A DNA stretch of 64,000 nt from Scopulibacillus daqui (GCF_016908855.1 NZ_JAFBER010000007.1:1-64000); one strand, 5' to 3'. Numbered from the stretch's first letter, positions 1-8,817 are shown. Program-made: numbers and translations. The notes: a model not told the origin generated them from the sequence alone.

Positions 1-666
1 GACTATACGTACCATATTGGATGAAGCCGATATTACCTATCAACATACGAAAACCTGGAAAGAATCGAATGATCCCGAGTTTCACACTAAAAAAAACGAA
101 TCGAACAGCTCTATCATCATCCCCCTCAAGACGGTAGAGTAATTTGTATCGATGAATTCGGACCTTTATCCATTCAACCTTATGCGGGGAAAGGTTGGTA
201 TAAACAGAAAAAGCCTGATCGACTCCCTGCAACCTATACGCGTAAGCACGGAGTACGCCATTTGTTTGCCGCATTAGACTTAAAAGAAGATAAATTGTAT
301 GCGCATAACCGAGAATCCAAAAAGCATCAAGATCTACTCTATTTTCTAAAAGTATTACGTCGTCGTTACCATCGGAGTGAACGGCTTTATATTGTGCTGG
401 ACAATTTTTCCCCCCATCGACATAAGAAAGTTAAAGAATGGGCGGACGAAAATAACATAGAACTCACTTTCACACCAACCAATGCCTCCTGGTTGAACCG
501 TATTGAATGCCATTTTGGACCACTAAGAAAATTTGTACTCGAAGGCAGTGATTATAAATCACACAACGAGCTAGCCCAGGCTATTCAAAATTATCTTCGC
601 TGGAGAAACAAAAATAAACGTCTTGAAAAAATATTACGTGAGCAAAACAAGATCAAAGTTGCTTGA
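1..666 (+). mobile_element. IS630-family transposase, 3' part, cut by window edge
   Basis: This is the DDE catalytic half of an IS630/Tc1-type transposase. Visible motifs are CIDEFGP (first Asp, about base 145), VLDNFSPH (second Asp, near 400) and NRIECHFGPLRKF (Glu region, near 505), the usual IS630 spacing. The reading frame that is open from base 2 stops at 130. The downstream frame runs from before base 97 to the stop at 666. The two frames meet over a run of eight A at 89-96 and are related by a -1 shift, so this is either programmed frameshifting or a disabling indel. The 5' end and left terminal repeat lie outside the window. The right end is probably at the TA dinucleotide 675-676, because IS630 elements insert at TA. 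Confidence 0.85.
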
Positions 667-675
667 AGGGGCACT

Positions 676-740
676 AGGTGAAGAGAAAGTATCTTCCTCA
701 TATCTTCTTCATCTTCAGCGATCAATATATGTTTACTCAT
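676..740 (-). pseudogene. Response regulator (LanR-like), N-terminal stub truncated by the IS
   Basis: Starting at 740, about 22 codons encode the beginning of an OmpR-type receiver domain: MSKHILIAEDEEDMRK, with the acidic pocket EDEED, then LSLHL. Homology stops where the IS630 element begins. The ATG overlaps the stop of the upstream permease by 8 bases (ATGAGTAA), so it was the next gene of the same operon. Lantibiotic immunity operons often carry a LanRK two-component system beside the LanFEG transporter, which is why I call it LanR-like. The rest of the gene is absent here and could lie beyond the IS, left of the window. Confidence 0.7.
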
Positions 741-1434
741 TAATGACTCTCCCTTCCCATTTATTAAACCAAATGACAAATACCCCCAAAAGAATGGCAT
801 TGATAATAACATATAGGCTTATTATCAGAAATGTGAATTCGTGATGATTTGCCATCAATTGATATATATACCTTGTTCCATACAAAAGGGGGATGTACTG
901 CCAAATAGAATCACCCAAACTTTGTGCTCCAAAGTAAATAAGAAATATACTGAAGAATACCCCTGCACCAAGACAAATATTCGCATTTATTTTTATTGCT
1001 ATAAACCATAAAATGATTATTACAGTTAACGAAAAAATGATTGTTAAAATAAAGTATAACAATATATCATTAAGAAAACGCTGACCTATAAGCAACCATA
1101 ATGGAAAACAACTAATAAATGTACTGCACATTATAGATAGGATGCTAATAACAATTAAACTAATACCCCACTTAGCCCTATCAGGTAATTTTAGAATATG
1201 GTTAAAATGCCCTATCTGTTCCTCGTATTTAATATATAAACTAATCATTAGCGAAATTCCAAATGGTATAGCACAATTAAAATAGATTGTATAGTCGTAA
1301 AATATTAAAGTTGGATTATCATATCTTTTTAAATATAAGAATAAGCATATGCCGTATATAATTGGAGCCAATATCATAATAAGAAACCAATAGGATCTCA
1401 TCATTTTGTATGACAATACTTTATAATACCTCAT
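733..1434 (-). CDS. Lantibiotic immunity-type ABC transporter permease (LanG/MutG-like)
   Basis: This is a roughly 233-residue membrane protein with six hydrophobic segments and few charged residues, matching the MutG/LanG permeases of LanFEG exporters that expel lantibiotics from the cell membrane. I place the start at 1434 because AAGGAAGG lies 7 bases upstream; an ATG at 1458 is possible. It overlaps the end of the preceding permease frame (1421), and its stop overlaps the response-regulator start, so the genes were translationally coupled. Base composition is far more AT-rich than the flanking housekeeping genes, which suggests transfer. BcrB-type bacitracin permeases are the main alternative family. 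Confidence 0.7.
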   Translation of the reverse strand: MRYYKVLSYKMMRSYWFLIMILAPIIYGICLFLYLKRYDNPTLIFYDYTIYFNCAIPFGISLMISLYIKYEEQIGHFNHILKLPDRAKWGISLIVISILSIMCSTFISCFPLWLLIGQRFLNDILLYFILTIIFSLTVIIILWFIAIKINANICLGAGVFFSIFLIYFGAQSLGDSIWQYIPLLYGTRYIYQLMANHHEFTFLIISLYVIINAILLGVFVIWFNKWEGRVINE

Positions 1435-2198
1435 ATAGACCCTTCCTTTTAAAAACAAGCATTGACAACATTGATAAAACTATAAAATATACAATACTGA
1501 CAAGGATAATTATAGCCAAAACATAAAAGTCAGGGATTTTGTTAAAATTATCCATCGGCGTGCCATTGGGATTGATTCCCATTGTTTCAGCTGAAACTCT
1601 CATCATATTTCCCCATGGAAGAATCCAAAAATATGATTTTAAAGCAATAAAAACGGATCCGAATGAACCAACAAGACTTAATAAAATTGTTATAATTACA
1701 CCGACATATTGACATAGTATTAAACATAAAGGTATCAATGGTAATGAAGCAATTGTTATAAATATAGTCGTAAATATTAGTTGTGGGATATTAGGAAACT
1801 CCTTATTAATAATTAATGAACCCAATGTAGCAACGATTATTACTAACAACGATGAAATACACTGATAAATGACTATTGATATGATTTTTGAATACCATAT
1901 TTTAGATTCAGGTAAATTATTTGATAATAAACCTTTATAATGACCACATCTCTTTTCCATATTTATATTGATGCAGCAAGACATGGCTAATCCAATTGGT
2001 AAAAAGAATATTGGCCAAAGATTATAAGTAATTATAAGTAATTGTTAAAAAAATATTTGCGTCTGGATGTTGAGATTTATTAGCATAAATATTTGAAAAA
2101 GCGGCGAACAACAAAAAGAAGATAGGGATTATTAAAAATAAATTTCTAGATAAAGAAGATTTCATTTTAAGTAATTCAGCTCTAATAAAAGCAGTCAT
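1421..2198 (-). pseudogene. Lantibiotic immunity-type ABC permease (LanE/EpiE-like), frameshifted
   Basis: The 5' part (2198 down to about 2022) encodes MTAFIRAELLKMKSS and a first membrane segment typical of MutE/EpiE permeases, then stops early. The remaining frame (about 2040 to 1421) encodes the other membrane segments. The two frames join perfectly if one copy of the 10-bp tandem repeat attataagta (2021-2040, plus strand) is removed, giving an uninterrupted protein of about 255 residues through ITYN-LWPIFFLP. The gene is therefore broken by a 10-bp duplication, or is switchable through repeat slippage. The start at 2198 follows the ATPase stop by one base. Confidence 0.75.
2021..2040. 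repeat. 10-bp tandem duplication that frameshifts the permease
   Basis: The unit attataagta occurs twice in exact tandem, followed by a partial third copy (att). One unit restores the permease frame; two units give a premature stop. Confidence 0.85.
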
Positions 2199-2199
2199 C

Positions 2200-2904
2200 C
2201 TATGCACCCCTTCTATTGCCAGATGTGATTTTAAAAAATAAATCTTCAAGATTTTCCTTATGATCGATTTTATTTTCATACTCTAATTTTCCATTGTGAA
2301 TAATACCAATGGTATCTGACAATATCTGGATCTCATTTAAGGCATGGCTAGAAATCATGGTGGTAATGCCTTCCCTTTTTAAATCATTTAATAAACTCCT
2401 TAATTCCCGTATACCTGCTGGATCTAATCCATTAGCCGGTTCATCTAACACTAAAAACTTGGGTCTTTTTATCAATGCCATAGCAATTCCTAATCTTTGT
2501 TTCATGCCTAAAGAAAAAGCCTTGGTCTTTTTCTTTCCTGTATTGGTCAGGTTCACTTTACTTAAAACCTGGTTAATTTCTTCAAAAGGTATGTTTTCCT
2601 GTAAACAAAAGAGTTTTAAATTGTCATAAGCACTTAAGTTTCCGTATATCGCAGGGCCTTCTATCAAAGACCCTATTTTTTTCAAATCGCTCCTTTTCCA
2701 ATAATCGCCTTCAAACATTATCTCCCCTGTTGTCTTTTGAAGGATACCGCAAATTATTTTCATTAAGGTTGATTTCCCAGCCCCATTTAATCCTAAAAGA
2801 CCATATATTTCTCCATATTCGACATGCAAATTTATATCTGATAAAACTGTTTCATTCTTGAACTTTTTTCCTAAATGTGTTGTCGTTAAAATATAATTTG
2901 TCAT
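2200..2904 (-). CDS. Lantibiotic immunity-type ABC transporter ATPase (LanF-like)
   Basis: This is a 234-residue ABC ATPase. Walker A is GLNGAGKST (near residue 40), the signature is FSLGMKQR, Walker B is FLVLDEPANGLDP, and the switch histidine is in ISSHAL. Size and sequence fit the gallidermin/BcrA-type exporters that pair with two small permeases. The start at 2904 is chosen for the ribosome site AAAGGAG about 9 bases upstream; the longer open frame upstream is not credible. It is the first gene of the operon, followed immediately by the broken permease, so the assembled transporter is probably non-functional unless the repeat reverts. Confidence 0.82.
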   Translation of the reverse strand: MTNYILTTTHLGKKFKNETVLSDINLHVEYGEIYGLLGLNGAGKSTLMKIICGILQKTTGEIMFEGDYWKRSDLKKIGSLIEGPAIYGNLSAYDNLKLFCLQENIPFEEINQVLSKVNLTNTGKKKTKAFSLGMKQRLGIAMALIKRPKFLVLDEPANGLDPAGIRELRSLLNDLKREGITTMISSHALNEIQILSDTIGIIHNGKLEYENKIDHKENLEDLFFKITSGNRRGA

Positions 2905-2935
2905 TATATCAAGCTCCTTTATCTTTTCTAAGGTG

Positions 2936-2965
2936 ATTATAAAAAACAAATATAAAGAAACGATA
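2936..2965 (-). promoter_or_regulatory. Possible promoter of the ABC operon
   Basis: A perfect TATAAT (-10) lies on the minus strand at 2941-2936, about 32 bases before the ATPase start. The -35 (ATCGTT/TATCGT) is poor, as expected for an activator-dependent promoter, but this is only suggestive. Confidence 0.35.
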
Positions 2966-3086
2966 AGGAATTGAAATATTAAAGCCGTTTCGGTAAATCC
3001 CTTAACATGAGGCAGGCGACAGCTAGAAATATGTATTAAACGGCTCTGCACTGGACTACCATTTTTACATCTAATCCTTTTTAAAA

Positions 3087-4971
3087 ATCGAGTAGGAGGG
3101 GGTGACTAACCCCCGACCTCTCACACCACCGTACGTACGGATCCGTATACGACGGTTTCATCTAAGTTGTACGCATTGTTTGATATCTATAAAACAGACT
3201 CTCCAACCCTTGTTGTACCCAATATTGGTCATCAAGGGCTTTATGCAAGATAGGGCTTTTGGCTATTCGCCAATAAGCCTTTCTTGTGTTTGCCCATTCC
3301 CACGCCTTACCTCGCTTAATTCCAAGTTTCATGAGATTCTTATACTTTGTTTTATTTTTCTTCCACTCTTTCCAACGTATCATTCGTAACCGCCTTTTAA
3401 TCCATCCGTCCAATGTCTTAAATATTGTCGGTGTTTCGGCTAATTGATAGTAGCCGAGCCACCCCACGAGATATCGATTTAATTTCTCGATTCTATCTGT
3501 CATGTTCATGGATTTCTTTCTTGACGTCAATTCCCGTATACGTTGTTTAAAGCGTTTAATACTCTCTTTTGAAACCCGAATTTTGGGGTTTTCCTTATGA
3601 ACAGTCAGGGAAAACCCAAGGAATTTACGTTTCCACGGGCGGTCAACTGCACTTTTCTCCTTGTTAACTTTAAGTTTAAGCTTTCCTTCGATAAAATTTG
3701 TGATGCTTTCCATCACTCGTAAGCCTGCTCTTCTTGAGCGAACGTATATATTACAGTCGTCCGCATAGCGGACGAACGGAAGCCCTCTTTTCTCTAATTC
3801 TTTATCAAGTTCATCCAGAACAATATTAGAAAGTAACGGACTTAAAGGACCACCTTGAGGCGTGCCTTCTGTATTAGGATGAACAAGGCCGTCCGCCATA
3901 ACTCCTGCCTGCAAATATCTACGGATGAGTTTTAATACTCTTGAATCCTTTATTCTTTTATTTAGTGTTCGCATCAATCTGTCGTGGTTAACCTTATCGA
4001 AGAATTTCTCTAAGTCCATATCTACGACCCATCTATTTCCTTGTTTCATGTATTTCTTTGCTTCTCTCACCGCATCATGTCCCCTCTTATTTGGGCGGAA
4101 TCCATAACTATGCTGAGAGAATGTTGGGTCATATGTTTCAGTGAGAACTTGTGCAATGGCTTGTTGAATGAATCGATCTGTCACGGTAGGTATGCCTAAC
4201 TTCCTTTTTCCACCGTTCGGTTTCGGGATTTCGACACGACGGATGGGTTGAGGATGGTAGGCTCCTTCTTCAAGTTGCCTTCGGAGGGCAGGCCAGTGTG
4301 TCATGATATGCGCTCGTAGGTTTTGTACAGGCATTTCGTCTACACCATGGCTCCCTTTATTCCGCTCGACACGCTTGAGCGCTAGTATTAAATTTTCCCG
4401 TGATAGGATTCTTTCCAACATGATATCTTACTCCTACGTGAATGGTCATTCTTCTTGTGTGGCAATATCTTTCAGCCCTTCTAATGTCCCCCGCGGATTC
4501 ACCGTTTCCTCCATTAGGAAGGTTAATATGTTTCTGCTTCATCAAGTATTACGTACGTAAAGGTGACCATTCTCCTTACATGATTCAGCCCTTCTCGAAT
4601 ATTCTAGAAATATCCGGTACTATGGCTTCGGCTGACTTCTGATAGTTCAGCGAACATTTTCATATTCGGTTACGGTATGTGTACCGCATGTCTATCAGAT
4701 CTCCCAGGGTAAGCACACATTCTTCCTCTCCATGTCCTCTCTTCATTTACTTTATGGACCCTTCGGCAGTAAGGGCTTTGACTTGTCGTGCAGTCTTATC
4801 CAAGTCCATCTAGCCTTATATGAAGTTCGTGTTCCTAGAGGCGGAGATTTGCCGCTGACTTCCTTCAGATTCTAGGTCGCCCTAGACACCCTTGTCTTAA
4901 GCTAACCGCTACTACTGCCTTCGCGGATCGGGACTTTAACCCTAGAGAATATGTGCATGCCTGGCACACAC
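3087..4971 (-). mobile_element. Group II intron (IIC-like), complete
   Basis: The element reads on the minus strand. Its 5' end at 4971-4969 matches the group II start GUGUG, followed by GCCAGGCATG. The 3' part (about 3160-3087) contains a domain V/VI-like region: a hairpin around CCGTACGTACGG, then a GGGGG/CCCCC stem, ending CTACTCGAT, so the last bases are AT as the AY rule requires. It carries one intron-encoded reverse transcriptase. It sits directly behind the gnd terminator hairpin and its T-run, the preferred target of class C introns. Length is about 1.88 kb. Exact ends could shift by one or two bases because the 5' junction is a TG repeat. Confidence 0.85.
3162..4421 (-). CDS. ltrA: Group II intron reverse transcriptase/maturase
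   Basis: This 419-residue intron-encoded protein has the RT0-RT7 domain: SYGFRPNKRGHDAV (RT2a), VVDMDLEKFFDKVNHD (RT3), GTPQGGPLSPLL (RT4) and the catalytic RYADD (RT5, near residue 215). The thumb/maturase X domain follows (LNRYLVGWLGYYQLAET, near residue 330). There is no HNH endonuclease domain, consistent with class C introns. All catalytic residues are present and the frame is intact, so the intron could be active. It would act on the intron RNA for splicing and for insertion by target-primed reverse transcription. Confidence 0.93.
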   Translation of the reverse strand: MLERILSRENLILALKRVERNKGSHGVDEMPVQNLRAHIMTHWPALRRQLEEGAYHPQPIRRVEIPKPNGGKRKLGIPTVTDRFIQQAIAQVLTETYDPTFSQHSYGFRPNKRGHDAVREAKKYMKQGNRWVVDMDLEKFFDKVNHDRLMRTLNKRIKDSRVLKLIRRYLQAGVMADGLVHPNTEGTPQGGPLSPLLSNIVLDELDKELEKRGLPFVRYADDCNIYVRSRRAGLRVMESITNFIEGKLKLKVNKEKSAVDRPWKRKFLGFSLTVHKENPKIRVSKESIKRFKQRIRELTSRKKSMNMTDRIEKLNRYLVGWLGYYQLAETPTIFKTLDGWIKRRLRMIRWKEWKKNKTKYKNLMKLGIKRGKAWEWANTRKAYWRIAKSPILHKALDDQYWVQQGLESLFYRYQTMRTT

Positions 4972-5004
4972 AAAAAAACAACAGCAATCAATATTGCTGC
5001 TGTT
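4972..5004 (-). terminator. gnd terminator, used as intron insertion site
   Basis: A 12-bp stem with one mismatch (4977-4988 with 4993-5004) has a four-base loop and is followed on the minus strand by seven T. The group II intron begins at the end of the T-run. Confidence 0.85.
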
Positions 5005-5013
5005 TTTCATGCA

Positions 5014-5910
5014 TTATTTTTTTACTACTTCGTGTCCGCCGAATTCGTTTCTTAATGCGGCTACGACTTTGCCTGTAAAGGTATCGTCTTCTTGAGAACG
5101 ATAGCGCATCGCAAGAGATAAGTAAATCAATGGTGTTGGGACTTCTAGGTCTAATGCTTCTTCAACTGTCCATTTTCCTTCGCCTGATGAATTCATGACA
5201 CCGCGAATTTTATCAAGCTTAGGATCTTTAGAAAATGCATTTTGCGTTAATTCCATCAGCCAGCTGCGGATAACGGAGCCATGATTCCATACCCGAGCCA
5301 CTTGTTCGTAATCAAAGTTGAAGCGGCTTTTTTCAAGAACTTCAAAGCCTTCCGCAATGGACGCCATCATCCCGTATTCGATACCATTATGAACCATTTT
5401 TAAGTAATGGCCGCCTGCAGGTTCATTTGTAAAATGATAACCGTTTTCTACTGCTGTATCTTTGAAGAGCGGCTCAACAATAGAGAATGCCTTTTGGTCG
5501 CCGCCAATCATATAACAAGCGCCGTTTCTTGCTCCGGAGACACCGCCGGATGTGCCGGCATCAATGAAATAGATGCCTTTTTCTTTTAATTCATTATAAC
5601 GGCGCAAAGAATCTTTATAATTTGAGTTGCCTGCATCGATGACAATATCCCCTTTGCTTAAAAGCGGACTGATTTCTCCGATAACATCATCGATGAGGTG
5701 ACCGGCTGGAATCATCAGCCATACTACTCGAGGCGTTTCAAGAGAATTAACCAGCTCTGTATAAGAGCTTACACCATTCGCCCCTTTTTCCGAGATTTCT
5801 TTAACCGCATTTTCATTAATATCAAATGCTATGAGTTCGTGACCATGATCCATCAAGTTAAGACCAAGGTTCATGCCCATTTTTCCTAGTCCAATTAAAC
5901 CTAATTTCAT
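5014..5910 (-). CDS. gnd: 6-phosphogluconate dehydrogenase, decarboxylating (short YqeC-type)
   Basis: It catalyses oxidative decarboxylation of 6-phosphogluconate to ribulose 5-phosphate in the cytosol. At 298 residues it belongs to the short class that lacks the C-terminal half of the 470-residue form and closely resembles B. subtilis YqeC. Visible motifs are the N-terminal Rossmann loop GLGKMGMNLG, the substrate region DAGTSGGVSGA (near residue 120) and AGGHYLKMVHNGIEYG (near residue 175, with the catalytic Lys and Asn). The start at 5910 is set by GGGAG 8 bases upstream; an upstream in-frame ATG has no ribosome site. Only 40 bases separate it from the exporter gene upstream on the same strand, so co-transcription is possible. 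Confidence 0.92.
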   Translation of the reverse strand: MKLGLIGLGKMGMNLGLNLMDHGHELIAFDINENAVKEISEKGANGVSSYTELVNSLETPRVVWLMIPAGHLIDDVIGEISPLLSKGDIVIDAGNSNYKDSLRRYNELKEKGIYFIDAGTSGGVSGARNGACYMIGGDQKAFSIVEPLFKDTAVENGYHFTNEPAGGHYLKMVHNGIEYGMMASIAEGFEVLEKSRFNFDYEQVARVWNHGSVIRSWLMELTQNAFSKDPKLDKIRGVMNSSGEGKWTVEEALDLEVPTPLIYLSLAMRYRSQEDDTFTGKVVAALRNEFGGHEVVKK

Positions 5911-5950
5911 TTCTAGATCTCCCTTCAAAAAATCCTCGTCAATTATTGTA

Positions 5951-7174
5951 TCATATTGTCTTCAAATTACCCTCATTAGATGCTCGTTCGGGTCTAATAG
6001 AAATAATTGAAAGTATAACAGCGGCTAACGAGATGCCTGCTGCTGCCAAAAACATGTTTCGAACCGAGTATTCCATGATCACAGCATAGATTGGCGGCCC
6101 TGCAGCGACGCCAATAAAACGCATACTGCTGTATAAACTTGTAATGGTTCCTCTATTTTCTTTTTGAATCCCTTCAGTAATAAAAGCATCAAGACAAGGC
6201 AAAGCAACACCAATACCTATTCCGGAAACAAATAAAAATAATAAAAACAGCCGGATATTCGGTTGAAAACTTAAGCATACCATCATAACAGCAGCAATAA
6301 ACATGCCAATCAAGGTTAACCACTTCATTAGTGACTTATTTTGCCCTATTTTCCTGCCGGCTATTAAAGAAGCGGCGGATAAAGCAAATAGCGGAATCGC
6401 AATGACAAATCCTTTACGGACGGCTTTAATATGATATGTGCTTTCGAGAAGCTCTGATAGATAAAACAAAGTGCCAAACAAAACAAACATCACAATACAG
6501 CCAATGATAAAGATTGCGATTAACCATTTTAGATTTTCTTTAAACGTGTTTTTAGTATTTTGAAGAAATTCATGAAAAGTAGGAGGATCTTCTTGGTTTT
6601 TTGGCACTTTAACAAAAAAGCCAACTAACAAAATTGAGATCAAGCAGAGGATCGGAATCGTTAAAAACGGCGTATACCATGTAATAACAGCAAGCAAGGC
6701 ACCGACAATAGGACTTAAGACCTTGCCGAACGTATTTGATGTTTCAATAATGCCTAAACCATTGCTGACATCTTCTTCCTTTTCAAACATATCTCCAACT
6801 AATGGTATAACAACAGGAAAAGCTCCCGATGCACCAACCCCTTGCAATAATCGGCCAACTAATATCAGCCAGTAAGGTTGGTTTAATAAAATCGGCGCTA
6901 AACCAGAAACCGCTCCCCCGATGCCGGTAAGTATAAGGCTTGGAATAATGACTTTTTTCCTTCCTATCCGGTCTGACAGATAGCCTGCAATGGGGATAAA
7001 AATAATAGCCATAATAGAATAAACGGTAATAATAAGACTTGACTGGAAGGCGCTGATATTAAGCTTTTTTTGGATGGTGGGCAACACAGGTATAAGCATT
7101 GAATTGCCAAGCGTCATCATTAGCGGGATTGAAGCCAATGATAAAAGATCGAAGGTTTTTTTCTCTTCTTCCAT
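5951..7174 (-). CDS. MFS exporter, YmfD (bacillibactin exporter)-like
   Basis: This 407-residue, 12-helix major facilitator has the DHA1 signature GYLSDRIGRKKVI between helices 2 and 3 and the helix 5 GxxxGPxxGG-like stretch typical of drug/proton antiporters. The N-terminal run LLSLASIPLMMTLGNSMLIPVLP closely resembles B. subtilis YmfD as I recall it. YmfD exports bacillibactin, but no siderophore genes are visible here, so substrate is unknown. The start at 7174 has GGAGG 8 bases upstream. It is divergent from the Q-rich gene. Confidence 0.8.
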   Translation of the reverse strand: MEEEKKTFDLLSLASIPLMMTLGNSMLIPVLPTIQKKLNISAFQSSLIITVYSIMAIIFIPIAGYLSDRIGRKKVIIPSLILTGIGGAVSGLAPILLNQPYWLILVGRLLQGVGASGAFPVVIPLVGDMFEKEEDVSNGLGIIETSNTFGKVLSPIVGALLAVITWYTPFLTIPILCLISILLVGFFVKVPKNQEDPPTFHEFLQNTKNTFKENLKWLIAIFIIGCIVMFVLFGTLFYLSELLESTYHIKAVRKGFVIAIPLFALSAASLIAGRKIGQNKSLMKWLTLIGMFIAAVMMVCLSFQPNIRLFLLFLFVSGIGIGVALPCLDAFITEGIQKENRGTITSLYSSMRFIGVAAGPPIYAVIMEYSVRNMFLAAAGISLAAVILSIISIRPERASNEGNLKTI

Positions 7175-7318
7175 AAAGCATCCTCCACGAGTCATATTTA
7201 TTGTTAGTTTGAAATGAAGAAATAAAAAATATACGAACGGCATTAAGAAAGGAAAAAAGCACCATTCATAATTGTTGTTGTACCGTACAAAAATAGAAAA
7301 AGATTGGAGGATTCAAAA

Positions 7319-7621
7319 ATGGCTCAATCAGAACAATTACAATCTAAAAGCAAACTCAAACCTTTAATAGAAACAAAGCAGCTATTGCAAAAAGCTTTAG
7401 AATCAGTCAATCAGGCCACTGCTATGGAAAATAATCGTGCGATGATTCAAACGCAGCAGACACTGCAGCAAGCACAACAAACCTTATCCCAAAGCTTAAG
7501 TCCAAGTCAATCACCTGAAGAACAACAATTAATCGAAAACGCACAGCAACAGCTGCAGCAAGCACAGCAACAGCTGATGCAAGCAAATAAAGCTGACTAT
7601 GACAGCAAAACCACTTCCTGA
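7319..7621 (+). CDS. Gln-rich small protein, function unknown
   Basis: This is a 100-residue soluble protein with no signal peptide or membrane segment. About a third of the residues are Gln, with heptad-like runs such as QTQQTLQQAQQTL and QQLQQAQQQL that predict a long alpha-helical, possibly coiled-coil, structure. The start at 7319 follows GGAGG by 7-8 bases. A terminator hairpin follows. I do not recognise a family; such Q-rich helical proteins in spore formers are sometimes coat-associated, but nothing here proves that. Confidence 0.65.
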   Translation: MAQSEQLQSKSKLKPLIETKQLLQKALESVNQATAMENNRAMIQTQQTLQQAQQTLSQSLSPSQSPEEQQLIENAQQQLQQAQQQLMQANKADYDSKTTS

Positions 7622-7673
7622 GACTGCGATACTGTCTAGACACGCTGACGTTCAATCTATAAAAAGCACCTAA

Positions 7674-7710
7674 ACAAACACCGACCATAAATAAAATGGG
7701 CGGTGTTTGT
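7674..7710. terminator. Bidirectional terminator
   Basis: A perfect 10-bp stem (acaaacaccg with cggtgtttgt) lies between two convergent genes, with A/T-rich flanks on both sides. Confidence 0.7.
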
Positions 7711-7720
7711 CTTATATTTA

Positions 7721-8569
7721 TTAAGAAACGCGGGAGGCCAATTGACTGATTTCTTCTTCAAATTTCTTCTGCAAAAGCGTTGTTACAGCACCTGGACGCC
7801 CTTCTCCGATCACATTATGATCTACTTTCACCACAGGAGAAATTTCAGATGTTGTACTTGTAATAAATACCTCATCAGCCTGCATCATTTCTTCAATAGG
7901 CACGGCTTTTTCAATAACTTCAATTTTGGCTTCCTTCGCATAACGAATCACGTATCGTCTTGTAATGCCGTTGAGAATGAAATGATTGGCGGGATGAGTA
8001 TATAATTTTCCATTTCTGACTATAAAGACATTTGATGAGCTTCCTTCGGTTACGATGTCTTGACGATGCAAAATCGCTTCATAGCATTGTTGATGATGCG
8101 CCTCTTCCTTTGCCAGGACATTGCCCAGCAAATTTAGGCTTTTAATATCACAGCGCAGCCAGCGGATATCATCTGCAAGTATGGTATTGATCCCATTTTG
8201 AAGATTATTGTGCGGGCGGTCCATTTCACTTGTATAGGCCGTTAGAACACTTTTGGCCTGCATCGGAAACTGATGCGTTCTCTTTGCCGGTCCTCTGGTT
8301 ATTTGAAGGTATACAATACCGTTGTTTAATTGATTCTTTTGAATAAGCTGACGGATATTTTCCTCCAGCTCCTTGCGGCTGACCGGCCATTCTAATTTGA
8401 TTTCTCGGGCGCTTCTTTTCAATCGATCCAAATGTTCATCCATGGCAAAGCACTGACCATGATAGACCCTGATCACTTCGTATACGCCATCCCCAAATTG
8501 ATAGCCTCTATCTTCAATATCAATCCAGGCATCTTCTCTTTCTATAAACTGATTGTTATACAAAATCAT
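7721..8569 (-). CDS. dat: D-amino acid aminotransferase
   Basis: This PLP fold-type IV aminotransferase of 282 residues interconverts D-alanine and D-glutamate with their 2-oxo acids, supplying D-amino acids for peptidoglycan. Visible features are YQFGDGVYEVIR (near residue 25), the PLP lysine in CDIKSLNLLGNV (about residue 144), the substrate loop near RGPAKRTH, and the cofactor motif VTEGSSSNVFIV. Length and motif order match Bacillus Dat. AAAGGGG precedes the ATG. It is a single-gene unit between terminators. Confidence 0.92.
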   Translation of the reverse strand: MILYNNQFIEREDAWIDIEDRGYQFGDGVYEVIRVYHGQCFAMDEHLDRLKRSAREIKLEWPVSRKELEENIRQLIQKNQLNNGIVYLQITRGPAKRTHQFPMQAKSVLTAYTSEMDRPHNNLQNGINTILADDIRWLRCDIKSLNLLGNVLAKEEAHHQQCYEAILHRQDIVTEGSSSNVFIVRNGKLYTHPANHFILNGITRRYVIRYAKEAKIEVIEKAVPIEEMMQADEVFITSTTSEISPVVKVDHNVIGEGRPGAVTTLLQKKFEEEISQLASRVS

Positions 8570-8703
8570 ATAAAATCCCCTTTACATTTTCATCTCATTC
8601 ATTTTTTCAATATGCACCCATTATAAAATATTCAGAACATAATAAGCAATGCTTTTTATCATATTTAAGCGACCGTACCCAGACGGCCGCTTATCAGAAA
8701 ACA

Positions 8704-8817
8704 CTAGCTTCCTTCCCCATGTTTTTGACGGGACATTTGCCTCTTTTTGGCTTTCTTCGATCCATCCAGCGGCCTCGGCTGTCCGCCGCCGCGCGATTTT
8801 TTATCTTTAAGCTGCAT
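8704..8817 (-). CDS. sspP: Small acid-soluble spore protein P-like
   Basis: This 37-residue, very basic peptide is encoded from an ATG at 8817 with AAAGGAG 9 bases upstream. Its core GQPRPLDGSKKAKKRQMSRQ aligns with the GQPEPLSGSKKVKNR core that I recall from B. subtilis SspP. Such peptides are made in the forespore and are minor components of the mature spore. It is read in a different frame from the longer, spurious 64-codon open frame at the same place. Assignment depends on remembered family sequence. Confidence 0.75.
   Translation of the reverse strand: MQLKDKKSRGGGQPRPLDGSKKAKKRQMSRQKHGEGS

Noticed and set aside
4357-4545. 62-codon minus-strand frame inside the group II intron
   Set aside because: It overlaps the start of the reverse transcriptase and lies in structured intron RNA; no known intron protein matches it.
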